Positions 52,824-61,180 of a stretch of DNA of 64,000 nt are shown here, one piece after another. This DNA is from Bin87 sp963668585 (GTDB taxonomy: Bacteria; Chloroflexota; Dehalococcoidia; Lucifugimonadales; UBA3495), in assembly GCA_963668585.1 (NCBI GenBank), contig OY764869.1, forward strand, positions 2,170,001 through 2,234,000, read 5' to 3'. Both the position numbers and the translations under genes were made by a program. Below the pieces are notes generated by a model. It was not told the DNA's origin. It worked only from the letters and a program-made list of their open reading frames with translations, and made no database searches. Numbering within the stretch: the first letter of the stretch is position 1; every line of letters starts with the position of its first letter.

Positions 52824-53183
52824 TCAGGCGTAGTGGCCCAGGAATTGACCACCGATTACGTGCAGATGCCCGTGCGACTGACTTTGCAATCCATCATAGC
52901 CGAAATTGGACAGGATGCGAAAACCGTTGGGACAATACATGCAGCCCAGGGTGGCCGCCACATCTCCGATGCGAGTCAGTATGCCGCTGCTCCACATCTC
53001 CAACTGGGACATATGGCGGCGTGGCATCACCAGCAGCATGATGGGCACCCACGTCAGGCGGTTAACGATGGCGATGATGTCGTTGTCGAGGTACCGGATC
53101 CGGGCCGGTTCGCGGCCGGCGATGATTTCACAGAACACGCAATACTGTTCGGCGGCGTGGGTGGTGTCATTCTGGCTGGTCAT
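52824..53183 (-). CDS. HIT-family hydrolase
   Basis: 119 aa. CVFCEIIAGREPARIRYLDND near the N-terminus (a zinc-type CxxC) and the histidine triad SHGHLHVIGG at the end. Family members hydrolyse nucleoside phosphoramidates or dinucleotides. First gene of the minus-strand run; a TACAAT box (plus 53237-53242) may serve it. Confidence 0.92.
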   Translation of the reverse strand: MTSQNDTTHAAEQYCVFCEIIAGREPARIRYLDNDIIAIVNRLTWVPIMLLVMPRRHMSQLEMWSSGILTRIGDVAATLGCMYCPNGFRILSNFGYDGLQSQSHGHLHVIGGQFLGHYA

Positions 53184-53531
53184 GGCGATTGCTTGGCTAC
53201 CTCATCGGACACGCTTGACGCATCAATTTCGCAGCGATTGTAACCCATGTTCGCGGGTGCGGGATGTGATTGCGGCGGCGCTCTTTGGCGAACCGCCCGC
53301 CCGCGCAGTCCCGTGATGCTTTGGCGTTCTCACGCCCCTGGCGTCCCCGGCATCTTGATGCACGGCTGGCGCGCATCACAAACTCACAGCACAACCGGTT
53401 GGACATACACCGCAACGCTGATATTCGATACGGCCGGCCATTTCCGGTAATCCGCAGGGTGGGTTGAAGCGTCAACCCTCGCGTTGTCGTTATAATGGAG
53501 CCGCAAATTGGTGGACTCCCCACCGTGATGG
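53184..53531. other. Divergent intergenic region with inverted repeat and -10 boxes
   Basis: 348 nt between HIT (minus) and the PD40 lipoprotein gene (plus). A perfect 7-bp inverted repeat GGGTTGA-AGCG-TCAACCC lies at 53461-53478, overlapping a possible -35 (TTGAAG). A perfect TATAAT lies at 53491-53496, with a spacer longer than usual (21 nt). The repeat may be an operator. Confidence 0.45.
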
Positions 53532-54602
53532 ATGAACAACGTGATCAGACAACCGTTCCACAAATCGTTGCGCGGATGCAGGGCGCGCGCAGGCCTGACG
53601 ATCACGTTCGTCCTGTTGGCGTCGTGGGCAATGGCAACCGCCGGTTGTTTCGTGGGCGGTTGGTTTGGCGGCGATGATCTGCCCAGTGTGGCGTACATTT
53701 CTTCGGATGATGACGTGGCGCAGGTCTGGATTGGCGTCCCCGGCGAGGACGACACTGTTAACATTTCGCCCTCCAACGCCAGCGCGGCTTCCATCAGTTG
53801 GTCGCCGGAGCAGCGTTACCTGGCCTGGGTGGCCGGTGGAGAAATCCCGCTGTTGATGCTGTACGACGTCGAAACCGGCGACACGGAACTGCTGGTGTCG
53901 GGCGTTGATGAAAACCAGCCGCCGGTGTGGGCCCCCGATGCCGATCGCATCGCCTACGTATCCGACACCGCCGATTCACCGGATATCTACATGGTGGAAC
54001 TGGAAACGGGCGAGCAGACTCGCCTCACGTTCAGCGAAGAGCATGAGAGAGTCGGCGACTGGTCGCCCGACGGCCAATGGCTGGTGTTCACCGAAGAGGG
54101 ACGCGATGGGCTGCTGCTGCGGAATCCCACGGGTGTCAATCTCATCGAACTCACCGCCGGGCCCGACACCGCACCGGTTTGGTCCCCAAAGGGCGACCGG
54201 ATTGCGTTCCTGCGCGACAGCGGAGATGGGCACGACGTGTATGTGCTTCGTCCCACCACCTCGGACGATTGGGCCCAGGATACCGATGAAGTGGCCGTTG
54301 CCAGCGATGAGTATGACGAAACCGAGCCGACCTGGTCCGCCGACGGACGCCGCCTGGCCTTCGTGGTACATTACGATGACCAGTCCGAAATTTTCACCGT
54401 GTTGGTCGATGGCTCCGAGCGCAAGCAATTGACCTACAACACGGCCGACGATCTGATGCCCGATTGGTCCAACTCGGGCGACAAGATCGTGTTCGTATCC
54501 TATGCCTATGGCAATTCCGAGATTCTGTACATGAACCGGGACGGCACGGAACAAACGCGAGTCACCACCACGGACCGCACTGAATCTCACCCGGACTGGT
54601 AG
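53532..54602 (+). CDS. TolB-like PD40 beta-propeller lipoprotein
   Basis: 356 aa. Lipoprotein signal with lipobox TAGC at C39. Repeated PD40 blades: ISWSPEQRYLAWV, VWAPDADRIAYVSDT, GDWSPDGQWLVFTEEG, VWSPKGDRIAFLRDS, TWSADGRRLAFVV, DWSNSGDKIVFVS. Such propellers act as extracytoplasmic scaffolds. No tol or pal genes are near. The stop-codon region is duplicated about 108 nt downstream, flanking a hairpin element. Confidence 0.88.
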   Translation: MNNVIRQPFHKSLRGCRARAGLTITFVLLASWAMATAGCFVGGWFGGDDLPSVAYISSDDDVAQVWIGVPGEDDTVNISPSNASAASISWSPEQRYLAWVAGGEIPLLMLYDVETGDTELLVSGVDENQPPVWAPDADRIAYVSDTADSPDIYMVELETGEQTRLTFSEEHERVGDWSPDGQWLVFTEEGRDGLLLRNPTGVNLIELTAGPDTAPVWSPKGDRIAFLRDSGDGHDVYVLRPTTSDDWAQDTDEVAVASDEYDETEPTWSADGRRLAFVVHYDDQSEIFTVLVDGSERKQLTYNTADDLMPDWSNSGDKIVFVSYAYGNSEILYMNRDGTEQTRVTTTDRTESHPDW

Positions 54603-54612
54603 CGAGACCATT
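54590..54612. repeat. Direct repeat A flanking the hairpin element
   Basis: CCCGGACTGGTAGCGAGACC and following ATT, including the last codons and stop of the PD40 gene. It matches 54698-54721 at 21 of 24 aligned positions. Confidence 0.7.
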
Positions 54613-54694
54613 CGATTATTGACGAATGACGAGCGGACGGTGAGAAGAGATTCGTTTCGGCAACAGCAATCGTCATTCGCCAGGATAATCGAAT
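54610..54694. repeat. 85-bp palindromic element, copy 2
   Basis: Outer arms ATTCGATTAT (54610-54619) and ATAATCGAAT (54685-54694) are perfectly inverted, with an inner pair GAATGAC / GTCATTC. The core matches the repeat at 43864-43994. It looks like a non-autonomous mobile or REP-like element. Confidence 0.75.
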
Positions 54695-54697
54695 GCC

Positions 54698-54721
54698 CCC
54701 GGACTGGTAGGCGATGCCATT
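54698..54721. repeat. Direct repeat B flanking the hairpin element
   Basis: CCCGGACTGGTAGGCGATGC and following CATT. Partner of 54590-54612; together they bracket the palindromic element. Confidence 0.7.
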
Positions 54722-54748
54722 GACCACCACGCCGACATTGAGGCCGCG

Positions 54749-55366
54749 ATGACACCGACACCCGCTCCCGATATCGATCCTGCGCAATGCGGGCCGATGC
54801 TCGCCGGATTGAGCGCTCCGCTGGCTGCGGTATCGGTGCGTTCAGGAGATGAGGTCAACGCGCAGATCGCCGTGGCGATTACCTCCGCGTCCATCGTGTT
54901 GCATCGCCCGCGTTTGATCGCGCAGATTTACCACACCAACTACACTCACGACCTGATCGCCCGCAGCGGCGTCCTGGCTGTCAACTTCCTGGAGACTGAA
55001 CAGTTGCCCCTGATCTGGGAACTGGGAATGCGGTCCGGCCGCGATTTCGACAAACTGAAGGATGTTCCCCATTCAACCGGCGCCACCGGTTGCCCGCTGA
55101 TCCAGGGAAGTTTTGGCTATCTGGACTGCCGCGTCGTCAATGCGATGGACGCCGGGGACATGACGGCTTTCCTGGTGGAGGTCGTGTCTGCGGAAACTCT
55201 CGGCGGTGAGCGGATGACGTGGAGGGATGCCCGCCCGAGACTGCCCCAACACTGGGCCGACGAATGGGACCGGAAACTCGCCGGCGAGGTTGATGTTTCG
55301 CTGGACAGCATGGCGAATGTTGACCCGGCCGCATGGGCAGGCATCGCTGAGTCCAGGCGCCGGTGA
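54749..55366 (+). CDS. Flavin reductase-family (FMN-binding) protein
   Basis: 205 aa. Split-barrel FMN-binding domain of the flavin reductase-like group: MLAGLSAPLAAVSVRSGDEVNAQ, the cofactor-contact ITSASIVLHRPRL, and SGVLAVNFLETEQ. It could supply reduced flavin to the SsuD-like, luciferase-like and HpaB/HsaA-like enzymes in the window, or act alone as an oxidoreductase. ATG 54749 lies 27 nt past direct repeat B. Confidence 0.85.
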   Translation: MTPTPAPDIDPAQCGPMLAGLSAPLAAVSVRSGDEVNAQIAVAITSASIVLHRPRLIAQIYHTNYTHDLIARSGVLAVNFLETEQLPLIWELGMRSGRDFDKLKDVPHSTGATGCPLIQGSFGYLDCRVVNAMDAGDMTAFLVEVVSAETLGGERMTWRDARPRLPQHWADEWDRKLAGEVDVSLDSMANVDPAAWAGIAESRRR

Positions 55367-55510
55367 ACGGTGCTACAATCCACTGGGATATGGGGTTGGC
55401 TGAGTGCGCCAACCGTGCACGCCGGGGCTGCGGCCAGGCATCCGGCACTGATGGTCCGGGTGAATTGGCTCGCGGCCGGCTCCGGACTTCCTGATGTTGT
55501 TGGAGGCGCT

Positions 55511-56653
55511 ATGGACACTGAAATCGCTGAGGTAGTCGCTCGGATTCACGACACCCCCGAACAGTCGGTGCTGGCGGTTGCCGGAGCCGGCAACTACGCT
55601 CTGGCCTGGCTTCTGGGAGTGGGTGGCGCCTCCCGCACTGTGCTGGAGACCAGGGTGCCCTACGGATACCTGGCGATGACCGATTTCCTCGGAGGCCACG
55701 CGCCCGAACAGACCGTTTCGGAAGATACGGTATGCCGAATGGCTCGTTCCGCCTGGCAGCGGGGGATGGCTCTGCGCGAAGGGGATGCGCCCATCGTCGG
55801 CCTGGGCTGCACGGCGACCATCGCCACCGATCGCACCAAGCGCGGCGAACACCGGGCTTTTGTCGCCACATGGGACGACACGGGATCCACCATCGATTCC
55901 ATCGTCCTGGAAAAGGGCTTGAGGGAACGGGCCGGGGAAGAAGACGTCGTGAGCAGACTGGTGGTGGCGGCGTTGGCGCGGGCGTGCGGCGTGGACGCGG
56001 AAATCGACCTGGGCCTGGCTCCTTCAGAGAACGTGATCACCAACACCAGCCGGCACGATAACCCCATCCGCAGGTTGCTGGACGGCGATGTCAACTGGGT
56101 TGTGGTGCGTCCGGACGGCACCATGACCGCAGACTCCGACCCGCCGGACGCCCTGTTGCCTGGTTCATTCAATCCCCTGCATGAGGCGCATATCCGGTTG
56201 GCGGCCGCTGCTTCCGAAGCCCTGGGAATGTCGGTAGCCTACGAGTTGTCAGTCGTGAACGTGGACAAGCCTCCGTTGTCCGTAGATGAAGTTCAACGGA
56301 GGGCGGATCAGTTCCGCGGTGTTGGAACGCTGATGCTGACCCGCGCCGAAACCTTCCAGAAAAAAGCCCGGTTGTTTCCCGGTTGCGGCTTTGCCATCGG
56401 GTGGGATACCGCCACGCGGTTGATCGAACCGCGATACTACGGAGACTCTGAACCGGGGATGCTGACGGCTCTGGCCGAAATGTGGGGTTCAGGATGTCGT
56501 TTTGCCGTTGCTGGCCGTTCCGATGGTGAAGGAGTGTTCCGGTCGTTGGCGGACGTGAGTTTGCCCTCCGGCTTTCAACCGCTGTTCGTCGGCATACCGG
56601 AAAGCGCTTTCCGGATGGAGTTATCTTCGACGGCAATCCGCAATTCAGGGTGA
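55511..56653 (+). CDS. CinA-like / NMN(Na)-nucleotidyltransferase fusion
   Basis: 380 aa. Residues 1 to about 155 resemble the CinA C-terminal (NMN amidohydrolase) domain: LAVAGAGNYALAWLLGVGG, FLGGHAPEQTVSEDTV, APIVGLGCTATIATDRTKRG. The second half is a NadD/cytidylyltransferase domain with PGSFNPLHEAHIRLAAAA, GWDTATRLIEPRYY and the terminal LSSTAIRNSG, an ISSTxIR-like motif. Such a fusion could salvage NMN and adenylate it in one protein; this is inference. GGAGG lies just before ATG 55511. It ends 60 nt before the nuo operon start. Confidence 0.75.
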   Translation: MDTEIAEVVARIHDTPEQSVLAVAGAGNYALAWLLGVGGASRTVLETRVPYGYLAMTDFLGGHAPEQTVSEDTVCRMARSAWQRGMALREGDAPIVGLGCTATIATDRTKRGEHRAFVATWDDTGSTIDSIVLEKGLRERAGEEDVVSRLVVAALARACGVDAEIDLGLAPSENVITNTSRHDNPIRRLLDGDVNWVVVRPDGTMTADSDPPDALLPGSFNPLHEAHIRLAAAASEALGMSVAYELSVVNVDKPPLSVDEVQRRADQFRGVGTLMLTRAETFQKKARLFPGCGFAIGWDTATRLIEPRYYGDSEPGMLTALAEMWGSGCRFAVAGRSDGEGVFRSLADVSLPSGFQPLFVGIPESAFRMELSSTAIRNSG

Positions 56654-56654
56654 T

Positions 56655-56683
56655 TTGACACGGTAATGGGCCGTTGCTAGGAT
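56655..56683 (+). promoter_or_regulatory. Promoter of the nuo operon
   Basis: TTGACA (56655-56660), exactly 17 nt, TAGGAT (56678-56683), 30 nt before nuoA. It overlaps the end of the preceding gene by no more than a few bases. Confidence 0.7.
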
Positions 56684-56713
56684 GACTTGGTTTGAGTCAG
56701 CGCAGATCTGTGG

Positions 56714-57142
56714 ATGGTAATGCCGACGATTTTTGACGTGCCGCTCCTTCAGGGTTTCAACCCGACCGTTTACGCCGGCAACTGGATGGCGGTGGTCATC
56801 GCCATCGTAATCGCGCTGGCCGCGATCGGCGCCATGTTCGCAGGGTCGCAGTTGCTATCGGCTCGGCGGCGTTCAGCGGCCAAGTTGACCACCTACGAGT
56901 GCGGGATACCACCGACGCCCTTCGCCTGGTCAAACATCAACATCCGCTTCTACGTCTTTGCCATCCTGTTTCTTATCTTCGACATTGAGGCCGTGTTCCT
57001 ATTCCCGTGGGCGGTGGTATTCATACAGGAAAAGGCCGCCGGCAACCCAATCCCGTTCTACGCGATGATGCTGTTCCTGGCGATGCTGTTTTTCGCCGTC
57101 ATTTACGGATGGCGCAAGGGGGTTCTCGATTGGCAGAAGTGA
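56714..57142 (+). CDS. nuoA: NADH-quinone oxidoreductase subunit A
   Basis: 142 aa, three membrane helices. Conserved YECGIPP and the segment NIRFYVFAILFLIFDIEAVFLFPWA identify NuoA, a membrane-arm subunit beside the quinone site. ATG 56714 or 56720. Ends overlapping the nuoB start region. Confidence 0.96.
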   Translation: MVMPTIFDVPLLQGFNPTVYAGNWMAVVIAIVIALAAIGAMFAGSQLLSARRRSAAKLTTYECGIPPTPFAWSNINIRFYVFAILFLIFDIEAVFLFPWAVVFIQEKAAGNPIPFYAMMLFLAMLFFAVIYGWRKGVLDWQK

Positions 57143-57732
57143 CGCCACAGCCCGGCGACGCAATGTCTCCCCTGGCGATGCCCCCGCAACCCACCGAGAT
57201 CATTCTCGGAACCGGGAACCGCCCCGGGCCCAGCCTGCTCAATCAGGCCACCGATGGGCGGGTGCCGGGCGTGATCACCGCCACCACAGACCAGTTGTTC
57301 GCGATGGCGCGTAAGTCCTCGCTTTGGACCCTGAGTTTCGGTCTCGCCTGCTGCGCGATCGAAATGATATCGACCTACATGGCGCACCACGATCTTGACC
57401 GTTTCGGTGTGGTGACGTGGCCGTCGCCAAGGCAATCGGACGTGATGATCGTGGCCGGAACGGTGGTCAAGAAAATGGCCGAGCCGATCCGCCTGCTCTA
57501 TGAACAGATGCCGGAACCCAAATGGGTAATCGCCATGGGGAGTTGCGCCACCAACGGCGGCCCGTACTACCGCTCGTATTCGGTGGTGATGGGCGTTGAC
57601 CACATCATACCGGTGGACGTGTATGTGCCCGGGTGCCCGCCCCGACCGGAAGCCCTGCTCTACGGCATTCTGAAGCTGCAGGAAAAAATCATGGCGGATG
57701 CAGGTGACCGCGGTGCCGCGCCCCAGGCGTAA
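57130..57732 (+). CDS. nuoB: NADH-quinone oxidoreductase subunit B
   Basis: About 200 aa. Carries the N2 [4Fe-4S] cluster ligands: the tandem CC in FGLACCAIEM, C in GSCATNGG, and C in VPGCPPRPEALL. Start choice is open: TTG 57130 has AAGGGGG seven nt upstream and overlaps nuoA by 13 nt; GTG 57139 and ATG 57163 are alternatives in frame. Its end overlaps nuoC by 35 nt. Confidence 0.93.
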   Translation: MAEVTPQPGDAMSPLAMPPQPTEIILGTGNRPGPSLLNQATDGRVPGVITATTDQLFAMARKSSLWTLSFGLACCAIEMISTYMAHHDLDRFGVVTWPSPRQSDVMIVAGTVVKKMAEPIRLLYEQMPEPKWVIAMGSCATNGGPYYRSYSVVMGVDHIIPVDVYVPGCPPRPEALLYGILKLQEKIMADAGDRGAAPQA

Positions 57733-58243
57733 CGCGCCGGCAGAGGATGCCGAGCCGCCCCCTGATCCGGTTGACCTCCTGTCAACCGAACGCCGCGCTA
57801 CGCTGCAGCACGCTCTTGACCTGTTGAGCGACTGGACTCCTGCGCCGGGCGCTCTGGGTGATCTGCCACAGGTGTCGGTGCCAGCGACGCACATCGTCGA
57901 AGCCTGTACGGCGTGCCGAAACGATGCGGAACTGGACTGTCGCATGCTGCTGTGCCTGGCTTGCGTCGATTACCAGGATCGATTTGAACTGGTTTACTTC
58001 CTGCAATCGTTGGCCCTCGAAAAAACCCTGGTGGTACGGACGACGGTGTCATACGAAAGCCCCGCCCTGCCGTCCGTAACGACAATCTGGCCCGCCGCTG
58101 ACTGGTACGAAAGGGAAGCGCACGACCTGTTCGGGGTCACTTTTGACGGGCATCCCGACCTTTCGCCCCTTTTGCTTTACCCAGAGTTTGAAGGGTTCCC
58201 GGGGCGAAAAGATTTCGAATTTTATGACTATCGCGAATTTTAG
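57698..58243 (+). CDS. nuoC: NADH-quinone oxidoreductase subunit C
   Basis: 181 aa. The 30-kDa subunit domain: VDYQDRFELVYFLQSLALEK, SVTTIWPAADWYEREAHDLFGV and the terminal GFPGRKDFEFYDYREF. Part of the peripheral arm Q module. Separate from nuoD, with two small genes between them. ATG 57698 begins inside nuoB. Confidence 0.94.
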   Translation: MQVTAVPRPRRNAPAEDAEPPPDPVDLLSTERRATLQHALDLLSDWTPAPGALGDLPQVSVPATHIVEACTACRNDAELDCRMLLCLACVDYQDRFELVYFLQSLALEKTLVVRTTVSYESPALPSVTTIWPAADWYEREAHDLFGVTFDGHPDLSPLLLYPEFEGFPGRKDFEFYDYREF

Positions 58244-58244
58244 T

Positions 58245-58547
58245 ATGGCCCCACAGATTGAAACCGATTTCGATGAAGCGTCTGACACCGTGCTTCTGAC
58301 CGCCCGCGTGGTGTCGGAAGGCGCTCGGTTCGTTGCCACGGTGGACGGTATTGACCTTGAAGCAAGCGGCAATAGCAGGGACGCGGCCCAGGAATCCCTG
58401 GTCCAGAACATGCGCGGCTGGTTGGAACGCGTGGACACCACCGGCAAACTTGCCGAAGCCTTGGGAGTGGACTGGTTGGAAGAGGAGACCGAGATCGTGC
58501 TACGGTTCGTCGATGGCGACAATGAAAACGGAACGGATTCCGGTTAG
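58245..58547 (+). CDS. Small HicB-fold-like protein between nuoC and nuoD, first
   Basis: 100 aa from ATG 58245 (an in-frame ATG at 58224 would overlap nuoC). The pattern SEGARFVATVDGIDLEASGN followed by RDAAQESLVQNMRGWLERV is that of HicB antitoxin-like or DUF1902-type RNase-H-like folds. No HicA partner is encoded next to it. Function unknown; it may be a passenger gene of the nuo operon. Confidence 0.65.
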   Translation: MAPQIETDFDEASDTVLLTARVVSEGARFVATVDGIDLEASGNSRDAAQESLVQNMRGWLERVDTTGKLAEALGVDWLEEETEIVLRFVDGDNENGTDSG

Positions 58548-58550
58548 CTG

Positions 58551-58853
58551 ATGGACCGAATCGTTTACCAGATCGAAGAGTCTCGGGCCGGGGTTGGCTG
58601 GTCTGCCCACTGCCCCGAGTTGGAAGTGACGGCGTTCGGGGACAGCCGGGAGGACGCTCGCATGGGTCTCCGTCGCCGCGTCGGCGACTACCTTGAAGAT
58701 TGCGAGGAGTTGGGAGTCCTGGAGGACACGCTGATCGAAGCCGGATTTTACGACAACGGCGACGTCTGGATGAGCAGCCTGGTGGAGCCACCCCAACCCA
58801 GCATCCGATTCATCGGCTCGCCGTTTCCCACCCACGAAGGCACGCAACCCTAA
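58551..58853 (+). CDS. Small HicB-fold-like protein between nuoC and nuoD, second
   Basis: 100 aa. IVYQIEESRAGVGWSAHCPE then LEVTAFGDSREDARMGLRRRVGDYLED again fits the HicB-like beta-beta-beta-alpha pattern (HCPELEVTAFGDSREDA). It starts 3 nt after the previous gene. The two equal-length neighbours look like divergent duplicates, though identity is low. nuoD follows after 24 nt. Confidence 0.68.
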   Translation: MDRIVYQIEESRAGVGWSAHCPELEVTAFGDSREDARMGLRRRVGDYLEDCEELGVLEDTLIEAGFYDNGDVWMSSLVEPPQPSIRFIGSPFPTHEGTQP

Positions 58854-58877
58854 CTCGGTTGGACACACTAAATCGCC

Positions 58878-60023
58878 ATGCTTGATTCAACCACCATGCC
58901 AGAAACCGCACCCGTGCGAACGGATTCGCAGCCGGTCGAGATGCTGCTCAACATGGGGCCTCAGCACCCGTCCACGCACGGGGTGTTCCGCATGGTGCTG
59001 TGGGTGGATGGCGAGAAGGTCGTGGACGTCGAACCCCACATCGGGTACCTGCACCGTGGTTCGGAAAAACTCTGCGAAGGTGAGCAATACCACCAGATTG
59101 TGACGCTGTTCGACCGGATGGATTACATTGGCAACTTCAATAACGAGATGGCGTACTGCATGGCCGCGGAAAAGCTCATGGGACTGGAAGTCCCCGAGCG
59201 GGCCGAATACATCCGCGTCATCCTGTGTGAACTGAACCGCATCGCCAGCCACCTGCTTTACGTCGGCACCATGGGGTTGGACGCAGGCGCGATGACGCCG
59301 GTGATGTTTTCCTTCCGGGGCCGCGAACGAGTGCAGGCGCTTTTTGAAGCGGTGTCAGGCGCGCGGTTGATGCACAATTACTTCCGCATCGGTGGCCTGA
59401 AAGAAGACGTCCCGGATAATTTCCGGCAATTGGTGGCTGACCTGATGCCCCTGCTCCGCGAGGATGTTGAACAGAGCGACCAGATCCTGACCTTCAACGA
59501 GATTTTCCTGTCTCGACTCAAGGACGTCAGCCCGATCGGAGCGGACGAAGCGATATCCCTGGGCCTCACCGGGCCGATGCTCCGCGCGTGCGGCTACGAA
59601 TACGACGTGCGGAAAGCGCAACCCTACTCGGTGTATGACCGATTTGACTTCGAGGTGCCGGTGGGATTGGACGGCGACTGCTGGGACCGACACTGGGTTC
59701 GCGTGCAGGAAATGTACCAGTCGCTGCGCATCGTCGACCAGGCTATGGAACAGTTGCCCGACGGTCCGGTGGCTTCCCCCCTGGGTCGGCGGTTGATTCG
59801 ACCGCCGGCTGGTGAATCCTACGTGCGCGCCGAAAACCCGCGCGGCGAGATCGGTGTGTATCTGGTCAGCGACGGGACGGACAAGCCCTATCGTCTCAAG
59901 GTACGCCCGCCTTCGTTCTGCAACCTTTCCGCGTTGCGCCGCCTGCTGGCCGACACCTGGCTGGCGGACAGCGTGGTGGTTTTGGGCTCATTGGACATCG
60001 TGCTTGGGGAGGTTGACCGGTGA
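58878..60023 (+). CDS. nuoD: NADH-quinone oxidoreductase subunit D
   Basis: 381 aa. 49-kDa subunit lining the quinone pocket: NMGPQHPSTHGVFRMVL, HIGYLHRGSEKLCEG, NRIASHLLYVGTMGLDAGA and the terminal GSLDIVLGEVDR. ATG 58878; ATG 58896 is a close alternative. The stop overlaps the nuoH GTG by 4 nt. Confidence 0.97.
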   Translation: MLDSTTMPETAPVRTDSQPVEMLLNMGPQHPSTHGVFRMVLWVDGEKVVDVEPHIGYLHRGSEKLCEGEQYHQIVTLFDRMDYIGNFNNEMAYCMAAEKLMGLEVPERAEYIRVILCELNRIASHLLYVGTMGLDAGAMTPVMFSFRGRERVQALFEAVSGARLMHNYFRIGGLKEDVPDNFRQLVADLMPLLREDVEQSDQILTFNEIFLSRLKDVSPIGADEAISLGLTGPMLRACGYEYDVRKAQPYSVYDRFDFEVPVGLDGDCWDRHWVRVQEMYQSLRIVDQAMEQLPDGPVASPLGRRLIRPPAGESYVRAENPRGEIGVYLVSDGTDKPYRLKVRPPSFCNLSALRRLLADTWLADSVVVLGSLDIVLGEVDR

Positions 60024-61132
60024 GTTTCCTGATCGACCTGGCATGGAGCGCGCTCGGCCTGGCGGTAATGTTCGCCGTGCTGTCGATGGTGGTGCTGTCG
60101 CTCACATGGTTGGAGCGCAAGGCGCTGGGCCGGCTGCAACTGCGCTACGGTCCCACGCGCACGGGCACGTTCGGGCTGATGCAGCCCATCGCCGACGCCG
60201 TGAAGCTGATCATCAAGGAAGACATAATCCCCAACGATTCGGAGAAGGCCATATTCTGGGTCGCGCCCGTCATAGTGGTGGTATCCGCCTTCGTTATCTG
60301 GGTGACCATTCCGGGCGGTGAGAACGTGGTCATCAAACACCTGCCGTTGGGACTGTTCTACATCGTCGCGTTTGCCGTCATCGGCATTCTGGGCCTGGTG
60401 CTTGCCGGCTGGGGTTCTGCAAACAAGTACGGAATCATGGGTGGGTTGCGTTCGGCAGCGCAGCTTATCTCGTATGAGATTCCGGTGGTGCTGGTGGCCG
60501 CCGCCGTCGCGATCCTGGCTCAGTCCCTGGATATGCGGGAAATAGTGGGGGCGCAGTCGTCGTATCCCTATCTCGTCGTGTTGCCGTTGGGTTTCGTGAT
60601 TTTCTTCATCGCCGGACTGGCGGAGGTGGGGCGCACCCCCTTTGACATCTACCATGCAGAGAGCGAGGTGGTCGGCGGGCCCTTCGTGGAATACAGCGGC
60701 GCGCATTGGTCCGTGTTCTTCCTGGCCGAATACATCAACACCTTCGCCATCGCCGCGTTGACCGCGCTGCTCTTCCTGGGCGGTTGGGGCGGCCCTTTGT
60801 TGCCGGACGTGGTGTGGTTCCTTTTCAAGACCTACTCCGTCGTGCTGGTGATTTTCTGGGTGCGCGGCACGTTCCCGCGCCTGCGCATCGACCAACTGAT
60901 GGCGTTTGCCTGGAAAGTCATGGTGCCGTTGTCCTTCTACACTGTGATCATCGCCGCCGCTTACCGTTTCTATGAACTGCCGTGGTGGAGTCTCACAATA
61001 CTGTCAGCGCTGGGACTGGCGGTGGCCGGGTGGATCATCTATCGCCGCATGACCGCGCCGGCTCGCAGAGTCGTTCAGATACAGGAACGTCTCGCCGAGC
61101 GGCAGCGGGCTTCCGTTTCGTCAAACACCTGA
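60020..61132 (+). CDS. nuoH: NADH-quinone oxidoreductase subunit H
   Basis: 370 aa, eight predicted membrane helices. Conserved LTWLERKALGRLQLRYGPTR and FFIAGLAEVGRTPFDIYHAESEVVGG, which forms part of the quinone channel. GTG start overlaps nuoD by GTGA. A 48-nt gap separates it from the Uma2 gene. Confidence 0.97.
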   Translation: MSFLIDLAWSALGLAVMFAVLSMVVLSLTWLERKALGRLQLRYGPTRTGTFGLMQPIADAVKLIIKEDIIPNDSEKAIFWVAPVIVVVSAFVIWVTIPGGENVVIKHLPLGLFYIVAFAVIGILGLVLAGWGSANKYGIMGGLRSAAQLISYEIPVVLVAAAVAILAQSLDMREIVGAQSSYPYLVVLPLGFVIFFIAGLAEVGRTPFDIYHAESEVVGGPFVEYSGAHWSVFFLAEYINTFAIAALTALLFLGGWGGPLLPDVVWFLFKTYSVVLVIFWVRGTFPRLRIDQLMAFAWKVMVPLSFYTVIIAAAYRFYELPWWSLTILSALGLAVAGWIIYRRMTAPARRVVQIQERLAERQRASVSSNT

Positions 61133-61180
61133 CCGTCGTTGCTGGTATGATATTTGTGAGCCTCTGAAGTAGCGCCAACC

